From Toxorhynchites rutilus septentrionalis (taxonomy: Eukaryota; Arthropoda; Insecta; Diptera; Culicidae): a stretch of 64,000 nucleotides of DNA. Below the pieces are notes generated by a model that worked only from the letters and a program-made list of their open reading frames with translations, did not search any database and was not told the origin of the DNA. The translations under genes and the position numbers were made by a program. Where the stretch lies: positions 113,520,035 to 113,584,034 of the forward strand of contig NC_073746.1 of assembly GCF_029784135.1 (NCBI RefSeq). Direction: 5' to 3'. Below are positions 30,540 to 42,729 of the stretch, piece after piece; the first letter of the stretch is position 1, and every line of letters starts with the position of its first letter.

Positions 30540-31600
30540 AAAGACTTGGTCAGAAAGCGGTAGTAGGATCACCCTGTAGTAGGTGCGGTAGGAAAAAAAT
30601 GCGAAAATGGTTAAACTTTCATATTGGGTTAATCTGTGTAACTAATAACTTATTTTTGTTGACAGTGTATTTGTTTATGGTTACTTCCAAGTGCTGCATC
30701 AGAACATCGGAATCGTCTTATTGTAAATTTGAGAAAATGTACGTAAATTCAGTGATTATGAGTTTACTCAGAAGACGCCGAAGGAGATTGCCAAGGTGGT
30801 AGAATGTTATTTGGCCACAGTTTTACGCATCAAAAAGTCTCTACAGGATGGTGCTAAGCAGCGCGAGCCAGAAAGCTGAGGTCCGTACACAAAGCGGGAT
30901 AAAATCGGTCCGCACGGATTTCTTGCAACCCAGTATGTTCCAGCAGGAAACTTGTCAAGGAAGTCAACATTTCTGGAAAAATTCCATGCGAAGAGTCATC
31001 ACGCATCTCGCACGGATCTTCCAGAGCTAGGGTGAAACGCCGCATGATTACGTAGCTGATAGAGGAACTGTGAGTGACTCGCTTGAAAAGATTGCTTCCT
31101 TGATAATCCTGTTCTCAGACGAATAGTTGTTCAGCATTGATGCTGTATCGAACAGCCGCACAGACCGGATAATTTTACTGAAGAAATTTGAGGATGTTCC
31201 GGAAGAAGTGAAGTTTAAGTTCCAAACCATCTGGCTGGCGTCATGACGTCTGGCTTGGTGGCGTCCAACGGTTTGAAAATGCCACCTGTTTCATTGATGC
31301 TGGTATTAAAGTCAATACAGTACTGTACATCGGTATTGAGAAGGACTAATTGTTTCTCTGAGTGAAGATCAAATGCTCTGAGGATTAATACGTTGTCCTA
31401 CAACAGGATGTTGCACCATGTCATACGTCACATCGGACCCAACCATGACGTCTTGGCCGAAAGATGGACCCCTAACAGTTCGGATTATTACCCGTTGAAT
31501 TGTTCGATTTTGGCGATTATAGAAGAAGCACAATGCAGTCGATGTCGGAGGATTACGTTCGAAAGGCATGTTTTAGCTTACGGTGTAGTCTTGATGATGT
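30540..31600 (+). pseudogene. Tc1/mariner-superfamily transposase, heavily decayed
   Basis: Pieces in different frames line up as one transposase: a helix-turn-helix region (KTPKEIAKVV-like), a linker with REPESXGPYTKRDKIGP-like sequence, ILFSDE followed by LFSIDAVSNSRTDRI around the first catalytic Asp, VMTSGLVASNGLKMPPVF, and a LQQDVAPCHTSHRTQ block around the second. Multiple stops and frameshifts interrupt it. The region of the third acidic residue is unrecognisable, so the DDxD/E subclass cannot be set. No terminal repeats were found. Confidence 0.55.
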
Positions 31601-31684
31601 CATTGATAAAAATGGAGGATAAATCGAATAAATTTGTTTGAAAGAATTTAATAAAGATAACTAAACTCGAAAATCTAGATATTA

Positions 31685-32964
31685 CAGGGTTTTCCAAGTA
31701 AAACACACTTAGAATTCGATGATTTCGATGAAACTTTTGTTTCAAATTAAAGTTTGGTTTATGCCATTATGTGTGAAATACAACATCATTCAAATGTCCA
31801 CCTAGGGCTTCCTCGCACACCTTGATCCGGAAAAGGTAATTTTCGATGACTTTTCGGCACATATGGGGCGGTATCTCGGCCATAACTTCACGAATGTTGT
31901 CTTTCAAATGTTCAAGAGTTTGCGGAGAGCTTAGACACGGTCTTTCGCATAACCCCACAAAAAAAAATTTAGCGGGTTCAAATCCCATGATCTGGACGGC
32001 CAATTGGCACCACCAAAACTCGAAATTATGCGTCCCTCAAATTTCGTTCGCAATATGGCCATGTTCGGTCGTGTTGTGTGGCACGTGGCGCCGTCCTGCT
32101 GAAACCACATGTCATCCGTATCCATATCTTAATTTGTGGCGAGAAAAAATCGATTAACATGCGGCCATAGCGCTCACCATTCACAGTTACCGTCTCGCCG
32201 TCCTCATTTTCAAAGAAATACGGCCCGATGACTCCACCAGACCATAATGCGCACCAAACCAAATGCGACTTTTGGCGGATGCAATGGCCTCTCAACAATC
32301 ACGTGTGGATTTTCTGAGCCCCATATACGGAAATTTTGGGTGTTCACATAGCCACCGAGCTTGAAATGTGTCTCATCGCTGAAGAAAATTTGATACGAAA
32401 ATTCAGCATTTTGCTGCTGTTGTCCGTCCACCCAATCGACGTATGCTCGACGCATTCCATGGTCACCCCGCTCTAATTTTTGTACCAGTTGGACTTTACA
32501 TGGATGTAGGTGCAAGTCCAAATGCAAAATTCGCCACAATGATGTGTTTGACAAGCCCAATTGCTGAGCACGCCGTGGAGTCGAAACATTCGGGTCATCC
32601 TCCACACTGGCAGCAACAGCAGCAATATTTTCGGCCGAACGCACATTACGATGATGCACAGGTTTCACAATATCCGCTACGGATCCAGTTTGTTCGAATT
32701 TACGCACTACATTAGCGATTGTGTGCTCTGTAGGCCGTCCATGACGACCAAAATCCGTCCGTAATGCTCGAAAAACATTTGCCTGTTTTTCATCATTTTT
32801 ATAGTATAATTTCACAAAATTAAGACGTTGTGCGATGCTAAAACGATCCATATTGTAAAATGGCAGACATTCAACTAACGATATGACGCTTTGGTTGACA
32901 GCTATGTCAAACGGTTGTCAGCGCAGGGCTGTATACTTTCGGAAGCCCGAAATAGAAAACCCTG
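31685..32964 (-). mobile_element. rosa-type (DD41D) element, copy 1
   Basis: 1280 bp flanked by TA, with inverted ends beginning CAGGGTTTTC on both sides (CAGGGTTTTCCAAGTAAAAC left; CAGGGTTTTCTATTTCGGGC read inward from the right). It holds a minus-strand transposase pseudogene. A second copy is at 40770-42071. Confidence 0.82.
31767..32851 (-). pseudogene. DD41D transposase, third Asp changed to Asn
   Basis: From the ATG at 32851 the frame runs MDRFSIAQRLNFVKLYYKND, paired helix-turn-helix domains, and the first catalytic Asp in IFFSDETHFKLGGYV. Near 32280 a frameshift breaks the reading; sequence resumes in other frames with FFENEDGETVTVNGERYGRM, FQQDGATCHTTRPNMAILRT (second Asp) and SWDLNPLNFFLWGYAKDRV. 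The expected third Asp in NPLD is Asn here. Forty-one residues separate the second Asp from that position, the DD41D spacing of the rosa family. The C-terminus NYLFRIKVCEEALGGHLNDV is complete. It is inactive by frameshift and catalytic substitution. Confidence 0.82.
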
Positions 32965-32969
32965 TATTT

Positions 32970-34640
32970 CTAAAAGTAATTGAAACTGGGTTTTGAAAGA
33001 AATACCATGGAATTTCGCATTATTTTTCTGACGTAAGGTGTCAGAGTGAACCCAGTTCGACAGTCACCGAACTTGTAGGCATTCCATACAAGTACACAAT
33101 TTTTGTGCTTTATGCATTGTTTGTCCGTGAAGCTTTTCAATTTTCGCGAACCGAAACCAGGTCGGAAATCAGGTCGAAATCTGCATTTTGTTTCGCCATT
33201 TGACACGAAGACGCGCCCGAATACAACCATAATGTAAACAATTTCAAAGCCATAAAATCTGCCTCTAGAGACCCATTGTGGACGACGATACTGTTTTCTA
33301 ATTTAACCATATTTCGCACTCAATCGCGAGGTACGCCTTCAAAAGTAACCCTAAAAATGAGCGACGACTGACCGACAAATGATATCCACAAATGGGGCTC
33401 AGTTCCGTCCTCACCCGCACTGCGGTCAAACGTTCGCGTAAGCTCACGAGTACTTGCTGGATGTTTACAAACTTTCACGAGCCTGTCATGTTGTGCACAA
33501 CGATGGTTCCGATGTGTCACTGGTTACAGCAACAGCTCTAGAGACCTACGCGTTGTGCGTTTTTTATGTAACACCCACGCGCACCAGTGGTGTAATTTAA
33601 TGAGCGCAGGCACTGTCAATTGACGCTAGTGTCTCTGTTAAACCAGCTGAGTAATGATATTTTTATCCGAACAGTGTTTTTTTACTGTCCTCGGGCAATT
33701 ACATGTTGGAAGCGGTGTCATGGATCAGCGCTTTTCGATGGCGATAGATTTAAAATGTGCCGCTTACATTTTCATTTCCATTTTCGACCGTTTTTTTGTT
33801 GCGCAAGTTAAAATTCAGCCTTCGACTAAATCTTGATGATCATCGTGAACTATTTCGTTCAAACGTAAACCAATTCAAAATACTAGCTGCTAGTCGACGA
33901 GTTGTTTATTCGAATCCCTTTCGTGCATAAATAAACAATCTCAGTCTGTTAGACATTGCTGCGAGACACTGCAGAGGAGATCAGAATGCGCCGTTGGAAT
34001 CCAAGTAAAATTAACATAATTTCCGGAACGTGCTGATAAGCCTCGTTTTAGACCCAGCAGATTTTCTTCCGGAAGGCTGCGAACAGCCTTGGTCTACATT
34101 TCAGACAAAGCAAGTACACCGATCCCAGCTGTATGGATGTTGAAGAAAACCACAACAAACCTCGCAAATGAACACAAGCGAGAAATTGTTCAATCATTTG
34201 TGGAATTCAACCACAAAACGCACCGACAATTTACACCCATTCCTACACTAATTTCGTTTGTACAAATATGTTTTTCATCGCATCGGTCGTGCGTTTTGCT
34301 TGAACAATTGGTTTGCAACAGTGCTGCTACATCATCATATCGTGTCGACACCCGAGAGACCCCGAGCCCTGCTGTAAAATGTGGACTTATGTTTACGCGC
34401 CTGGATTGCAATTTGAAATCAACACACCCACACACACGCGCACACATACAGCTGGGACGGACTAGTTGAATGGTAGGTGGTGTGGGAGTACCAACACGTA
34501 ACATGCACAAGATGGCCCGACAGGCGAAAACAAGTTTATACTCGACGAAATCGGTTTACCATCGTGTGCTATCAGCGACCGGCTGGTTTCAACCATGTCA
34601 CTGAGTCGAGGCTTTTCCGGGTTCACTCGAAAGCATTTGT
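32970..34640. other. no gene recognised; more balanced composition
   Basis: No transposon ends or motif-bearing frames. A CA-rich stretch is at about 34427-34448. Part of it (33.0-33.5 kb) has balanced base composition and could be unique DNA near a gene, but I cannot define exons. Confidence 0.35.
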
Positions 34641-34650
34641 ACGGGCAGTA

Positions 34651-36197
34651 CAGGGTGACAAAAAAGTCCGGTCACACAGGAAAATCTCAATATTTCAAAG
34701 AATAAGAAGAACATCTGAATCTGGCTTTCATAGCTTCATTCAGTAACTCATAAAGATACTTCACAGACGATATCTCGGAATTACACCACCTTTCTCTGAT
34801 CGAACCAGCTTCAGATGTCTCGGAAAGTCGTCAAGCGGCGCGCACATGCTCCATCGGCATCTCGTCCCAGATTTTCGTGATAACTCGCTTGAATTGCTCC
34901 AAATTTGTTATTTTATAGTCGTTCAGCTTCGACATCATGTATCCCCACACGAATCCGGAGACGACGGAGGCCATTCATTCTTCGAAATGAAATCGGTCAA
35001 GTTTTCCTCACACCACGCCTGAACAACCTTTGCGGTGTGGGATGGGGCGCCATCTTGCTGGAAGCAGTAGTAATCATCTTTAAACAATAGTTCAGCTTGA
35101 GGCAGAACATTTTTCTTCAAAACTGTGTCCAGGTAGTACGCTGCGTTGATTTTGACCCCTTTATCGATAACAATAAGAGACAGTTTACCTCTCTTGCAAA
35201 TGGCTCCCCAAACCATCACTGACGTCTTATTTTGGAACCGGGAAACGTTCAGCTTGTCCGCAGGAGCTTGCTGGAGGCTCACACTCCAAACTCGATCATT
35301 TTGGCGATTGACTGTTTGCTGCAAAACGAACAGCTTCTCGTCCGAAAAAATAATCTCGTCATCTGCGCGCCAACCGAGCAACTCCCGCGACCGTTGGTAC
35401 CTCTTTTCCTTTGTAGCTTTGGTAACCCCATGAACCACTTGTTTTTTGGACGGTGTAAGTTTTAAATCCTTGCGCAGAAGCAGGCGGATTGATTCTCGGT
35501 TCATTTTAAGGTTCCTGGCCAGCTTCCGTGCAGATTGGGCGGGATTCCGGCGAATCCGGTCTCGTATAATCTTTTTCAGCCTTGGAGTTCTCACAGACCT
35601 TGGTCGTCCATATCGTGCCTTGTCCTCGGTGCCTCCGGTCTCGAGGTACCGATTTATGGTCCGGTACACGAATTTCCGGTTGATTCCGAGCGATTTTAGG
35701 TGTTTGAATATGTGTCCGGGTTTGTACCCTTTCACATATTCAGCGATAACAGCTGCTCTTAACTCTGCCATGGCTCACAACTCAATGTAAACAAACTGCA
35801 CAGAAACGAAACTCTGCCACTTTGGGCAGCAAAGTTAGCCCTTTCATTTGACATATAGATGGCACCAGAGAGATGCAACGTGTAGGCCAAGACGGGTCTA
35901 TGGTACTAGGTGAGGCCGTTTCGTCACTAAGTGGGTTAGGGGAGCGGTATATGAAAGCAGTACGGAAGAAAGCAGAAGGGGAATTATTTGCTTGTAGCGT
36001 GAAAGAGACAGACTGATCACGAGCGAGCTTCGCCACTAGCGTATTGTGTATTGTTTACAAACAAAACACAGTAGACTTCCAAGATGGCTGAAGAGTCGTT
36101 TTAGCCAGTTGGCCCACCTTAGGATATACTTCTAGGCGCCTTGGTGTAGGCTACAGGCGACCCCAAAAAAGTGTGATCGGACTTTTTTGTCACCCTG
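34651..36197 (-). mobile_element. Tc1/mariner-superfamily element with CAGGGTGACAAAAAAG ends
   Basis: 1547 bp flanked by TA. The inverted ends read CAGGGTGACAAAAAAGTCCG at the left and the same 20 bases inward from the right; the match continues for about 27 bp with one mismatch. A transposase pseudogene occupies the left two thirds. About 350 bp between the transposase start and the right end (35815-36165) has no recognised content and is longer than usual. Confidence 0.85.
34800..35771 (-). pseudogene. transposase lacking the third catalytic residue
   Basis: The open part (35771-34935, 278 codons) contains a helix-turn-helix with VKGYKPGHIFKHLKSLGINR, the GRPRS linker, a second helix-turn-helix, IIFSDEKLFVLQQ with the first Asp, VMVWGAICKRGK, and CFQQDGAPSHTAKVVQAWCE with the second. 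At EWPPSSPD a small deletion joins directly to sequence reading VWGYMMSKLNDYKITN in another frame, so the segment holding the third acidic residue is lost. A further stop follows at the DEMPMEHVRAA region. With the missing piece the spacing would be about 37, so DD37D and DD37E cannot be told apart. The deletion makes the product inactive. Confidence 0.8.
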
Positions 36198-36555
36198 TAG
36201 GAGTAGTTATGCAGAAGGGTTAGTCATTCGTCACATTGCTACACTTTAGGCTTATTCGGCAAAGAAAGTTGACCGGTGTGTAAGTGTTTAACGAATATAG
36301 AATGATGTTCGATACGAGTATTCCTATATGAAGTACTGCTTTTAATTGAACTTCATCCGCCAACTGAATTTTAATCACGCACCAGAGTAACGTCACTTCT
36401 GTAAAAAAAAAGACTTATGTTTACCATACTACTTTTTGACATTTTGTATTTATAATAAATTGGACGAATAGTTCAATTTTGCGCAAAAACAAATCAGCCC
36501 TTCGTGTAACAAGTTATAACTCTTCTAAATAAAGACTTGTTAGAACGATTCAATA
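36198..36555. other. short spacer, nothing recognised
   Basis: AT-rich DNA between the element at 34651 and the SINE remnant; no motif seen. Confidence 0.35.
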
Positions 36556-36712
36556 AACAGTGGAGGCGATCTGGCGGCATGATTAACATCCGTACCTCTC
36601 AAGCTAAAGGTAACGAATTCAATCTATACTCACGACATACTTCCTTCAGAAACGAAGTAAAACCATATCCGAGTGACGAACCAGCCAAAAAGACTGAAAG
36701 TCACTTTGATAC
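36556..36712 (+). repeat. tRNA-derived SINE remnant, copy 2
   Basis: GATTAACATCCGTACCTCTC followed by AGCTAAAGGTAACG-AATTCAAT mirrors the tRNA-like head at 4486-4622. Downstream GACGAACCAGCCAAAAAGAC also matches in order. The B-box is damaged. Confidence 0.5.
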
Positions 36713-36929
36713 ATTAAAAAAAAGGAAAGCAATTTTGTTTGTTAATCATTATAATATTGCTTGAGAGATTCATTGAGTCCCACAAAATTTTGAGCTGCAG
36801 TGAATTCATCACATGGAGCCAGAACAATCTTTTACGACTTCAATTTCAAAAATGTTTGTATAAATATTATTTGAATCATTCAGGATTCCTATCTCCATCC
36901 ACATACACGCACATCCTTCGAATCTCTGT

Positions 36930-37384
36930 TTGATTTTTACGCAGGCACCATCTTGCACTCCCGTACCATATTTGGTCACGTCTGCACCTGTTTACTACTG
37001 TTATCTCGTCGTGTTCGATGCAGAGAACCTTAGCTCGTTTGTGTACGAGGCTCCGCCGACTGTTAGCTTAACATGGCCGCATTCGGATGCATGTCGCCGT
37101 GTGGAGATAACAGTAGCAATAGAAAAACAGGATTTCGTGGAAAAAAAAATATCTCTCGAAACACAGAGATAATGAAAATCGTCTCACGACTCTGTGGCCC
37201 TTTCGATGGAAGCTTCGGTTGTAAATTTTCTTCCTCGGGCAGCCACGAGATGCGATAACACTTCTAAAACAAAGAAATCTTCGTATTGTGAACCCAATGC
37301 CATAAACGATTCAATTTTGACATAGGGGGCCAAGTCAGAAAACAAGTCACGATTTTATGAACTAATGTAAACGTTATCAACTAT
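36930..37384. other. no gene recognised
   Basis: A short frame at 36930-37172 has no recognisable domain. Confidence 0.35.
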
Positions 37385-37905
37385 TTTCACTACGAGAGTC
37401 GTTCAAAAAGTAAATTTCAGAGCCCCAGCGCCATCTCGCATGGAAAGTTGGAACTACAAACTACAAAGAAACTTTGGTCGGATCGGACGCGTCGTTCGTG
37501 TTTTATTGGGTTTTTAAATGCCGCTTAAAAATCGTGCAAATATGAGTTGCCGCTTAAAAATCGTCCAAATATGAGTTACGTTCTACCATTCGTTTTCTGA
37601 CCGCGAAAACAATAGTGGTACTGAAATTCATCAAGAATTGTGTTCAGTGTATGGTGTAGGGTGTATGAGTCTTCAAATGATGAACCAATGGCGGAAGGAG
37701 TTCCAACCAGGCCGAGAAGAGCGGCCCCATTCTGCTCGCGTAACTCAAGAGCAATTGAAAAAATGCAAATGGACTGTGTTCGAGCATTCTCCTTACTCCC
37801 CAGACCTCGCCCCTAGCGACTATCACTTATTCCCGGTGATGACACAGGCGTGCGGTGGTCAACGATTCGATAACACTTTTAAATTACATCAGGATTCATA
37901 ATTTG
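37385..37905 (+). pseudogene. mariner (DD34D) element remnant with internal deletion
   Basis: The sequence starts near CGAGAGTCGTTCAAAAAGTA, a likely terminal repeat. The transposase is readable from about 37590: FYHSFSDREN-like helix-turn-helix start, EIHQELCSVYGVGCMSLQMM (shifted frame), NQWRKEFQPGREE, then a jump straight to RPHSARVTQEQLKKCKWTVF and HSPYSPDLAPSDYHLF with the third catalytic Asp. The first and second Asp and the second helix-turn-helix are gone. The C-terminus and right terminal repeat are missing. Confidence 0.7.
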
Positions 37906-37909
37906 TGGC

Positions 37910-38825
37910 TAAAAATGATTGTTAACATACAAAAATTCGAAGTTTCGATAATTCAGAAAAAAATCGATGTTCCACTAAGTTCGTCAAGAATAGCTTTAAC
38001 AACATGGACTCATTTTTTAAATTTTTCACTTGACTTCTATTTTATATGAAAAAAATTAAAAATAATTAGTTTTAGATATTTCAAATTAAAGTTTTTTTTG
38101 TAAATAAAAAAAAGAGTGCTATTTTTTTCTCAGTGTATATTTTTTCACGTTTTAACATCAATACTCTTTCTAAGACACTATTCCGGTACGACTCATAGTT
38201 TTTGAGATATAAATTATCAAAGATTTTTTTTTTTAGTAATCGATACGCTCTTTTCAAAAGTTACACTTGAGTCAAAAAAAATCCAATTGCCATGAAAAAC
38301 CCATATTTCCTCCAACCCAAACGGAATGCAAACTTTCATTAGAATCAGAAATACATGTACTCAAAATTTGCATTTTTAGGACGAATTCATTTGGAATTAC
38401 TGAAAGAATAAAAATTTAAATAAAATTGGCAGCATTCCAATTTTCTCATACATTTGTTCTGCCCATCTGTGCTGTCAATAAAGTATCGGTCAGTTACAAT
38501 ATTTAAGAATCGTATGAGCTGCAAAGCTTCAAGCCTCCTCAATACAAACAACTTCAAGTTCATGTCCACGTTACAAAATATGCCATTGCCACTGCGAACC
38601 AAATGTTGCGTTTGATCTAGAGACAATGAGAGAGGACAGAGAAAATATTGCAATTTAAGCTCCGCCATTCCTCGATAGATCCCAAAGATATTTGCATCAA
38701 TCGAATGAAAGTACTTCTATTCACCCATTACAATAAAAAAAAACTTTAGAACTATTGATTAGCCGATCTCTCTGTTTTGCTATAAAAAGAACAATTAATG
38801 TAGCGATAATGATTATGATGTCCAG
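37910..38825. other. AT-rich, nothing recognised
   Basis: Long A/T runs and no defended frame. A 93-codon minus frame at 38387-38668 shows no family motif. Confidence 0.35.
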
Positions 38826-38827
38826 AG

Positions 38828-39845
38828 ATGCCAACCTTCCTGATTTATCAGAATTTCCCAGGCATTTTAGCACACTCCCTGATATCCTGACGAATACTCA
38901 ATTTATCCTGATTTTTCTGAAATGGTCCTGATTTTTCCTGATTTTTGTACTCTTTACTTAATGTTACCTAATGTTAATGTAATGTTACTTAATGTACGAA
39001 TAATAAATATACTGGTTTCCATGCCAAAGTTTTCTGTCATGATAGTTCTCCGGCTCACATTTGTATATATCTTACATTAAGTTAATCTTTGTACTTAACT
39101 TTTTTATTTCTACCCTCAATTGTTTCGTGGCTTCCCAAAACATTGCTAGAAAATTTCATTAAACCAGATTGTCTGACGAATTTATGAAATGACAACGAGA
39201 TTATGTTTGAGGAATAACATTGCTTTATTGAGGATAATGTGTATGTAGATGTATCTCCAGTGTTATTAATGTAGGAATACGTTTCAGAGTGTAAAATTAC
39301 TCAAGAGAATACTTTTGAATCGACAGTCAATATAAAAAGATTTTATATGTAATTTGTTCGTCTGATTCAAAGTTGAATAAACTTAAAAGATGGGACTATG
39401 GTAAATATATCTATAACCATACTAAATATCATTAAAATTAGGGAAAATTCTAAAAAAAACTCTTCCTCTGCTGATATACTTTCCTCATTTGGTGAGTAAA
39501 GATTTATTCCAAAGCATGGATGATGAGTTCAGTGGAAATTTGAATATTGATTTCTCTGCAAATCTCTGTAGTGATATAAACGATCAAAAAGTCAGGCGAA
39601 ACACTAGCATTTCCGCTTATGCGAGGATTTATAAGCATGGTATTAATTCTCTTACATATCCGGTCTTCGCCCGAAGGAAGGAAGACATACAATTATGGAT
39701 ATAAAATTAAATTATAATGCTTTGATTGAAAATGATGTTTTTGTATTCCCAAAAATAGATATTAACTTTTCGGACAACCCAATATGAGCTATCCTGATTT
39801 ATCCTGATTTTTATTTTCATTCTTCCTGATTTTTTCCAATCACTC
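38828..39845. repeat. unclassified element with TTCCTGATTTTT units at both ends
   Basis: The left end reads GAGATGCCAACCTTCCTGAT, in the style of hAT ends such as the GGTTGCCAGACTTCCAGATT at 62982. CCTGATTT-type units repeat for about 120 bp. The right end (39790-39835) has three more units in the same direct orientation. A short frame inside (39489-39704) is unrecognised. Confidence 0.4.
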
Positions 39846-39849
39846 ACGC

Positions 39850-40583
39850 AGCTCAGTGCAAGCATTCTATGAATTGAATTACGCGTTTGTTGAATAGAAC
39901 AAGGGTTTCCTTCCTTTCTTCTTCTTCTTCTTCATTTGTTTCTTGATGGGATACATATATGGGGGCGGCATAAGGGATGTTCAGTTCTGGTAATAAAGTT
40001 AGAGTGAGTAACGGAAGAAACGTGATTAGTGAGTGAGTGATGTTTCGGTCGAACCAAGCAAGTGTGGTGTTTTTAATTTTGTCAGCGGACTGTGAAGAAA
40101 TTCGCTGTCGTATTCGATTGGAAATGAGTTTTGGCTTCTCCGGCGGTTTCTCCGCCAATATGACTCAACAGTCATTCGGGCTTTTAGTTGCTATCTCACT
40201 CTACGACTCGCATTTCATTCTTCCCCATCAAATAAACTTCAATGCATACTGAAGTGATTTCTCCCAAAATCAATTCGTTTCTCTCTCTCATTTATTACGT
40301 ATGCATGTATCGATGTTTGAGTTTAACGTGGTTTGACATATACTACAGGTGAGGTAAATTTTTGGATCGTATACGAAAATTACTTACAGTTTCGCATGCT
40401 CGTAGGTGCCACTATTTCGCGTGTGTTTTTCTAACATGTGTTTTGGTAAAGTTTTTTGGAAGCATTTTTAACGGAGAATTTACATTTGTTGTCAGTTTCA
40501 AAACTCGGTTGGTTGTAGTATGTGTTAACATCCCACAAAGTAAGTACTATTTTGGAAGTTTAATTTTGCTTCGGATGTACTTA
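39850..40583. other. no gene recognised; (TTC)n tract
   Basis: A TTC microsatellite lies at about 39916-39934. Frames at 39853-40158 (minus) and 40362-40622 (plus) have no identifiable domain. Confidence 0.35.
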
Positions 40584-40769
40584 TGGCGGGTTTACATTAG
40601 GGAGATCTATAGCTATAGATGAAATTATTCACGTGGAAATAGATGTAAACGAGTGAGAATAAATATGATACACTTGTTCGAGGTATATATAACTAGAATA
40701 AACTCAGCATATGTAAACGCTGGTGAATTTCTCACTGGTGAGAAAGCACTAAAGTTGATCGCAGTTCTA

Positions 40770-42071
40770 CAGGGTTCTCCATTTCGGGCTTCCGAAAGTA
40801 TACAGCCCTGCACTGACAACCGTTTGACATAGCTGTCAACCAAAGCGTCATATCGTTAGTTGAATGTTTGCCATTTTACAATATGGATCGTTTAAGCATC
40901 GCACAACGTGTTAATTTTGTTAAATTATACTATAAAAATGATGAAAAACCGGCAAATGTTTTTCGAGCATTACGGACGGATTTTGGTCGTCATGGACGGC
41001 CTACAGAACACACAATCGCTAATGTAGTGCGTAAATTCGAACAAACTGGATCCGTAGCGGATATTGTGAAACCTGTGCATCATCGTAATGTGCGTTCGGC
41101 CGAAAATATTGCTGCTGTTGCTGCCAGTGTGGAGGATGACCCGAATGTTTCGATTCCACGGCGTGCTCAGCAATTGGGCTTGTCAAACACATCATTGTGG
41201 CGAATTTTGCATTTGGACTTGCACCTACATCCATATAAAGTCCAACTGGTACAAAAATTAGAGCGGGGTGACCATGGAATGCGTCGGGCATATGTCGATT
41301 GGGTGAACGAACAATAACAGCAAAATGCTGAATTTTCGCATCATATTTTCTTCAGCGATAAGGCACATTTCGAGCTCGGTGGCTATGTGAACACTCACAA
41401 TTTCCGTATATGGGGCTCAGAAAATCCACACCTGATTGTTGAGAGGCCATAGCATCCGCCAAAAGTCACTGTTTGGTGCGCATTATGGTCTGGTGGAGTC
41501 ATCGGGCCGTATTTCTTTGAAAATGAGGACGGCGAGACGGTAACTGTGAATGGTGAGCGCTATGGCCGCATGTTAACCGATTTTTTTTTGCCACAAATTG
41601 AAGATATGGATACGGATGACATGTGGTTTCAGCAGGGCGGCGCCACGTGCCACACAACACGACCGAAAATGGCCATATTGCGAACGAAATTTGAGGGACG
41701 CATAATTTCGCGTTTTGGTGATGCCAATTGGCCGTCCAGATCATGCGATTTGAACCCGCTAGACTTTTTTTTGTGGGGTTATGCGAAAGACCGTGTCTAT
41801 GCCAACTCTCCGCAAACTCTTGAACATTTAAAAGACAACATTCGTGAAGTTATGACCGAGATACCGCCCCATATGTGCCGAAAAGTCATCGAAAATTACC
41901 TTTTCCGGATCAAGGTTTGCGAGGAAGCCCTAGGTGGACATTTGAATGATGTTGTATTTCACACATAATGGCAAAAACCAAACTTTCATTTGAAATAAAA
42001 GTTTCATCGAAATTCGAATTTTTTGTGTTTTATTTCAATTTACTTTCGGAATTTAAAGTTGGAAAACCCTG
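40770..42071 (+). mobile_element. rosa-type (DD41D) element, copy 2
   Basis: 1302 bp flanked by TA, left end CAGGGTTCTCCATTTCGGGC and right end complementary to CAGGGTTTTCC. The orientation is opposite to copy 1 at 31685-32964. Confidence 0.82.
40883..41968 (+). pseudogene. DD41D transposase with one stop and altered catalytic residues
   Basis: From the ATG at 40883 (MDRLSIAQRVNFVKLYYKND) the frame is open to VNEQ, where a TAA at 41315-41317 interrupts. It then continues in the same general reading with FFSDKAHFELGGYV, where the Glu after the first Asp has become Lys. Another stop precedes the next part near 41450. In the second catalytic block QQGGATCHTTRP the Asp is replaced by Gly, while the third Asp in CDLNPLDFFLWGY is kept. 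The C-terminus is complete. Copy 1 has the reverse pattern: second Asp kept, third lost. Both are dead but together they define the intact family motifs. Confidence 0.82.
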
Positions 42072-42729
42072 TACTTCAGGTGAATAAATTCACCGAAAAA
42101 GAGATAGACGACTCATTTTCTCTTTCTTGCACTCGTATTCATAGGCAATTGAATGTGTTTGCTGTCAGCAGATGTAAACAACGCTCATTTTTAAATCAAT
42201 TTATATTAATTTGCTCCTGCCATCGATGGTTAATTTATTTTCCATGACTGATAAGAGTGAACAGAAAGAATTGATAAGAATCGAAATTAACTAACTGATC
42301 CAAAATTGCATTTCACTGCTGATTATTCAAGTGGTAGGAAGATGCACAACTCAGATTAAATATATGCATATGTAAACGGGTTGTGCATTTATCATAACTT
42401 CAAATTGTATAAAGGAATTCATGAATATATTTATTATATAAATTCACGCTAGTGTGAACGGTTGATGCGATTTCTATAAATCTCATCATATTTCTTCACA
42501 TGAATATATCCCTAGTCTAAACCCACCGTTACAAAAATTGCCCCGCATTTCCCCGCAAAACTTTTTTGACGAAAGTGTTCCTCAAAGTGTCTGTTATCAT
42601 TCAGCACTTGAATTTTTCACCCGAAACCCCCCTTTTTGGATTTTTTTTCTCAATATTAACCCGAAATGTTAATTAGAAAAACTGTAATTTGAAGTTGTGC
42701 CTTTTCATTAATAATGTGAATTATTTTTT

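Larger units (their letters stand above)
40585..42527. mobile_element. TIR element with GGCGGGTTTACATTAGGG ends, hosting a rosa copy
   Basis: The left end GGCGGGTTTACATTAGGG is matched inward from the right by GGTGGGTTTAGACTAGGG. The host sequence (about 185 bp left and 455 bp right of the insert) has no coding content. The rosa element at 40770-42071 sits inside with a TA duplication. Family unassigned. Confidence 0.55.
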
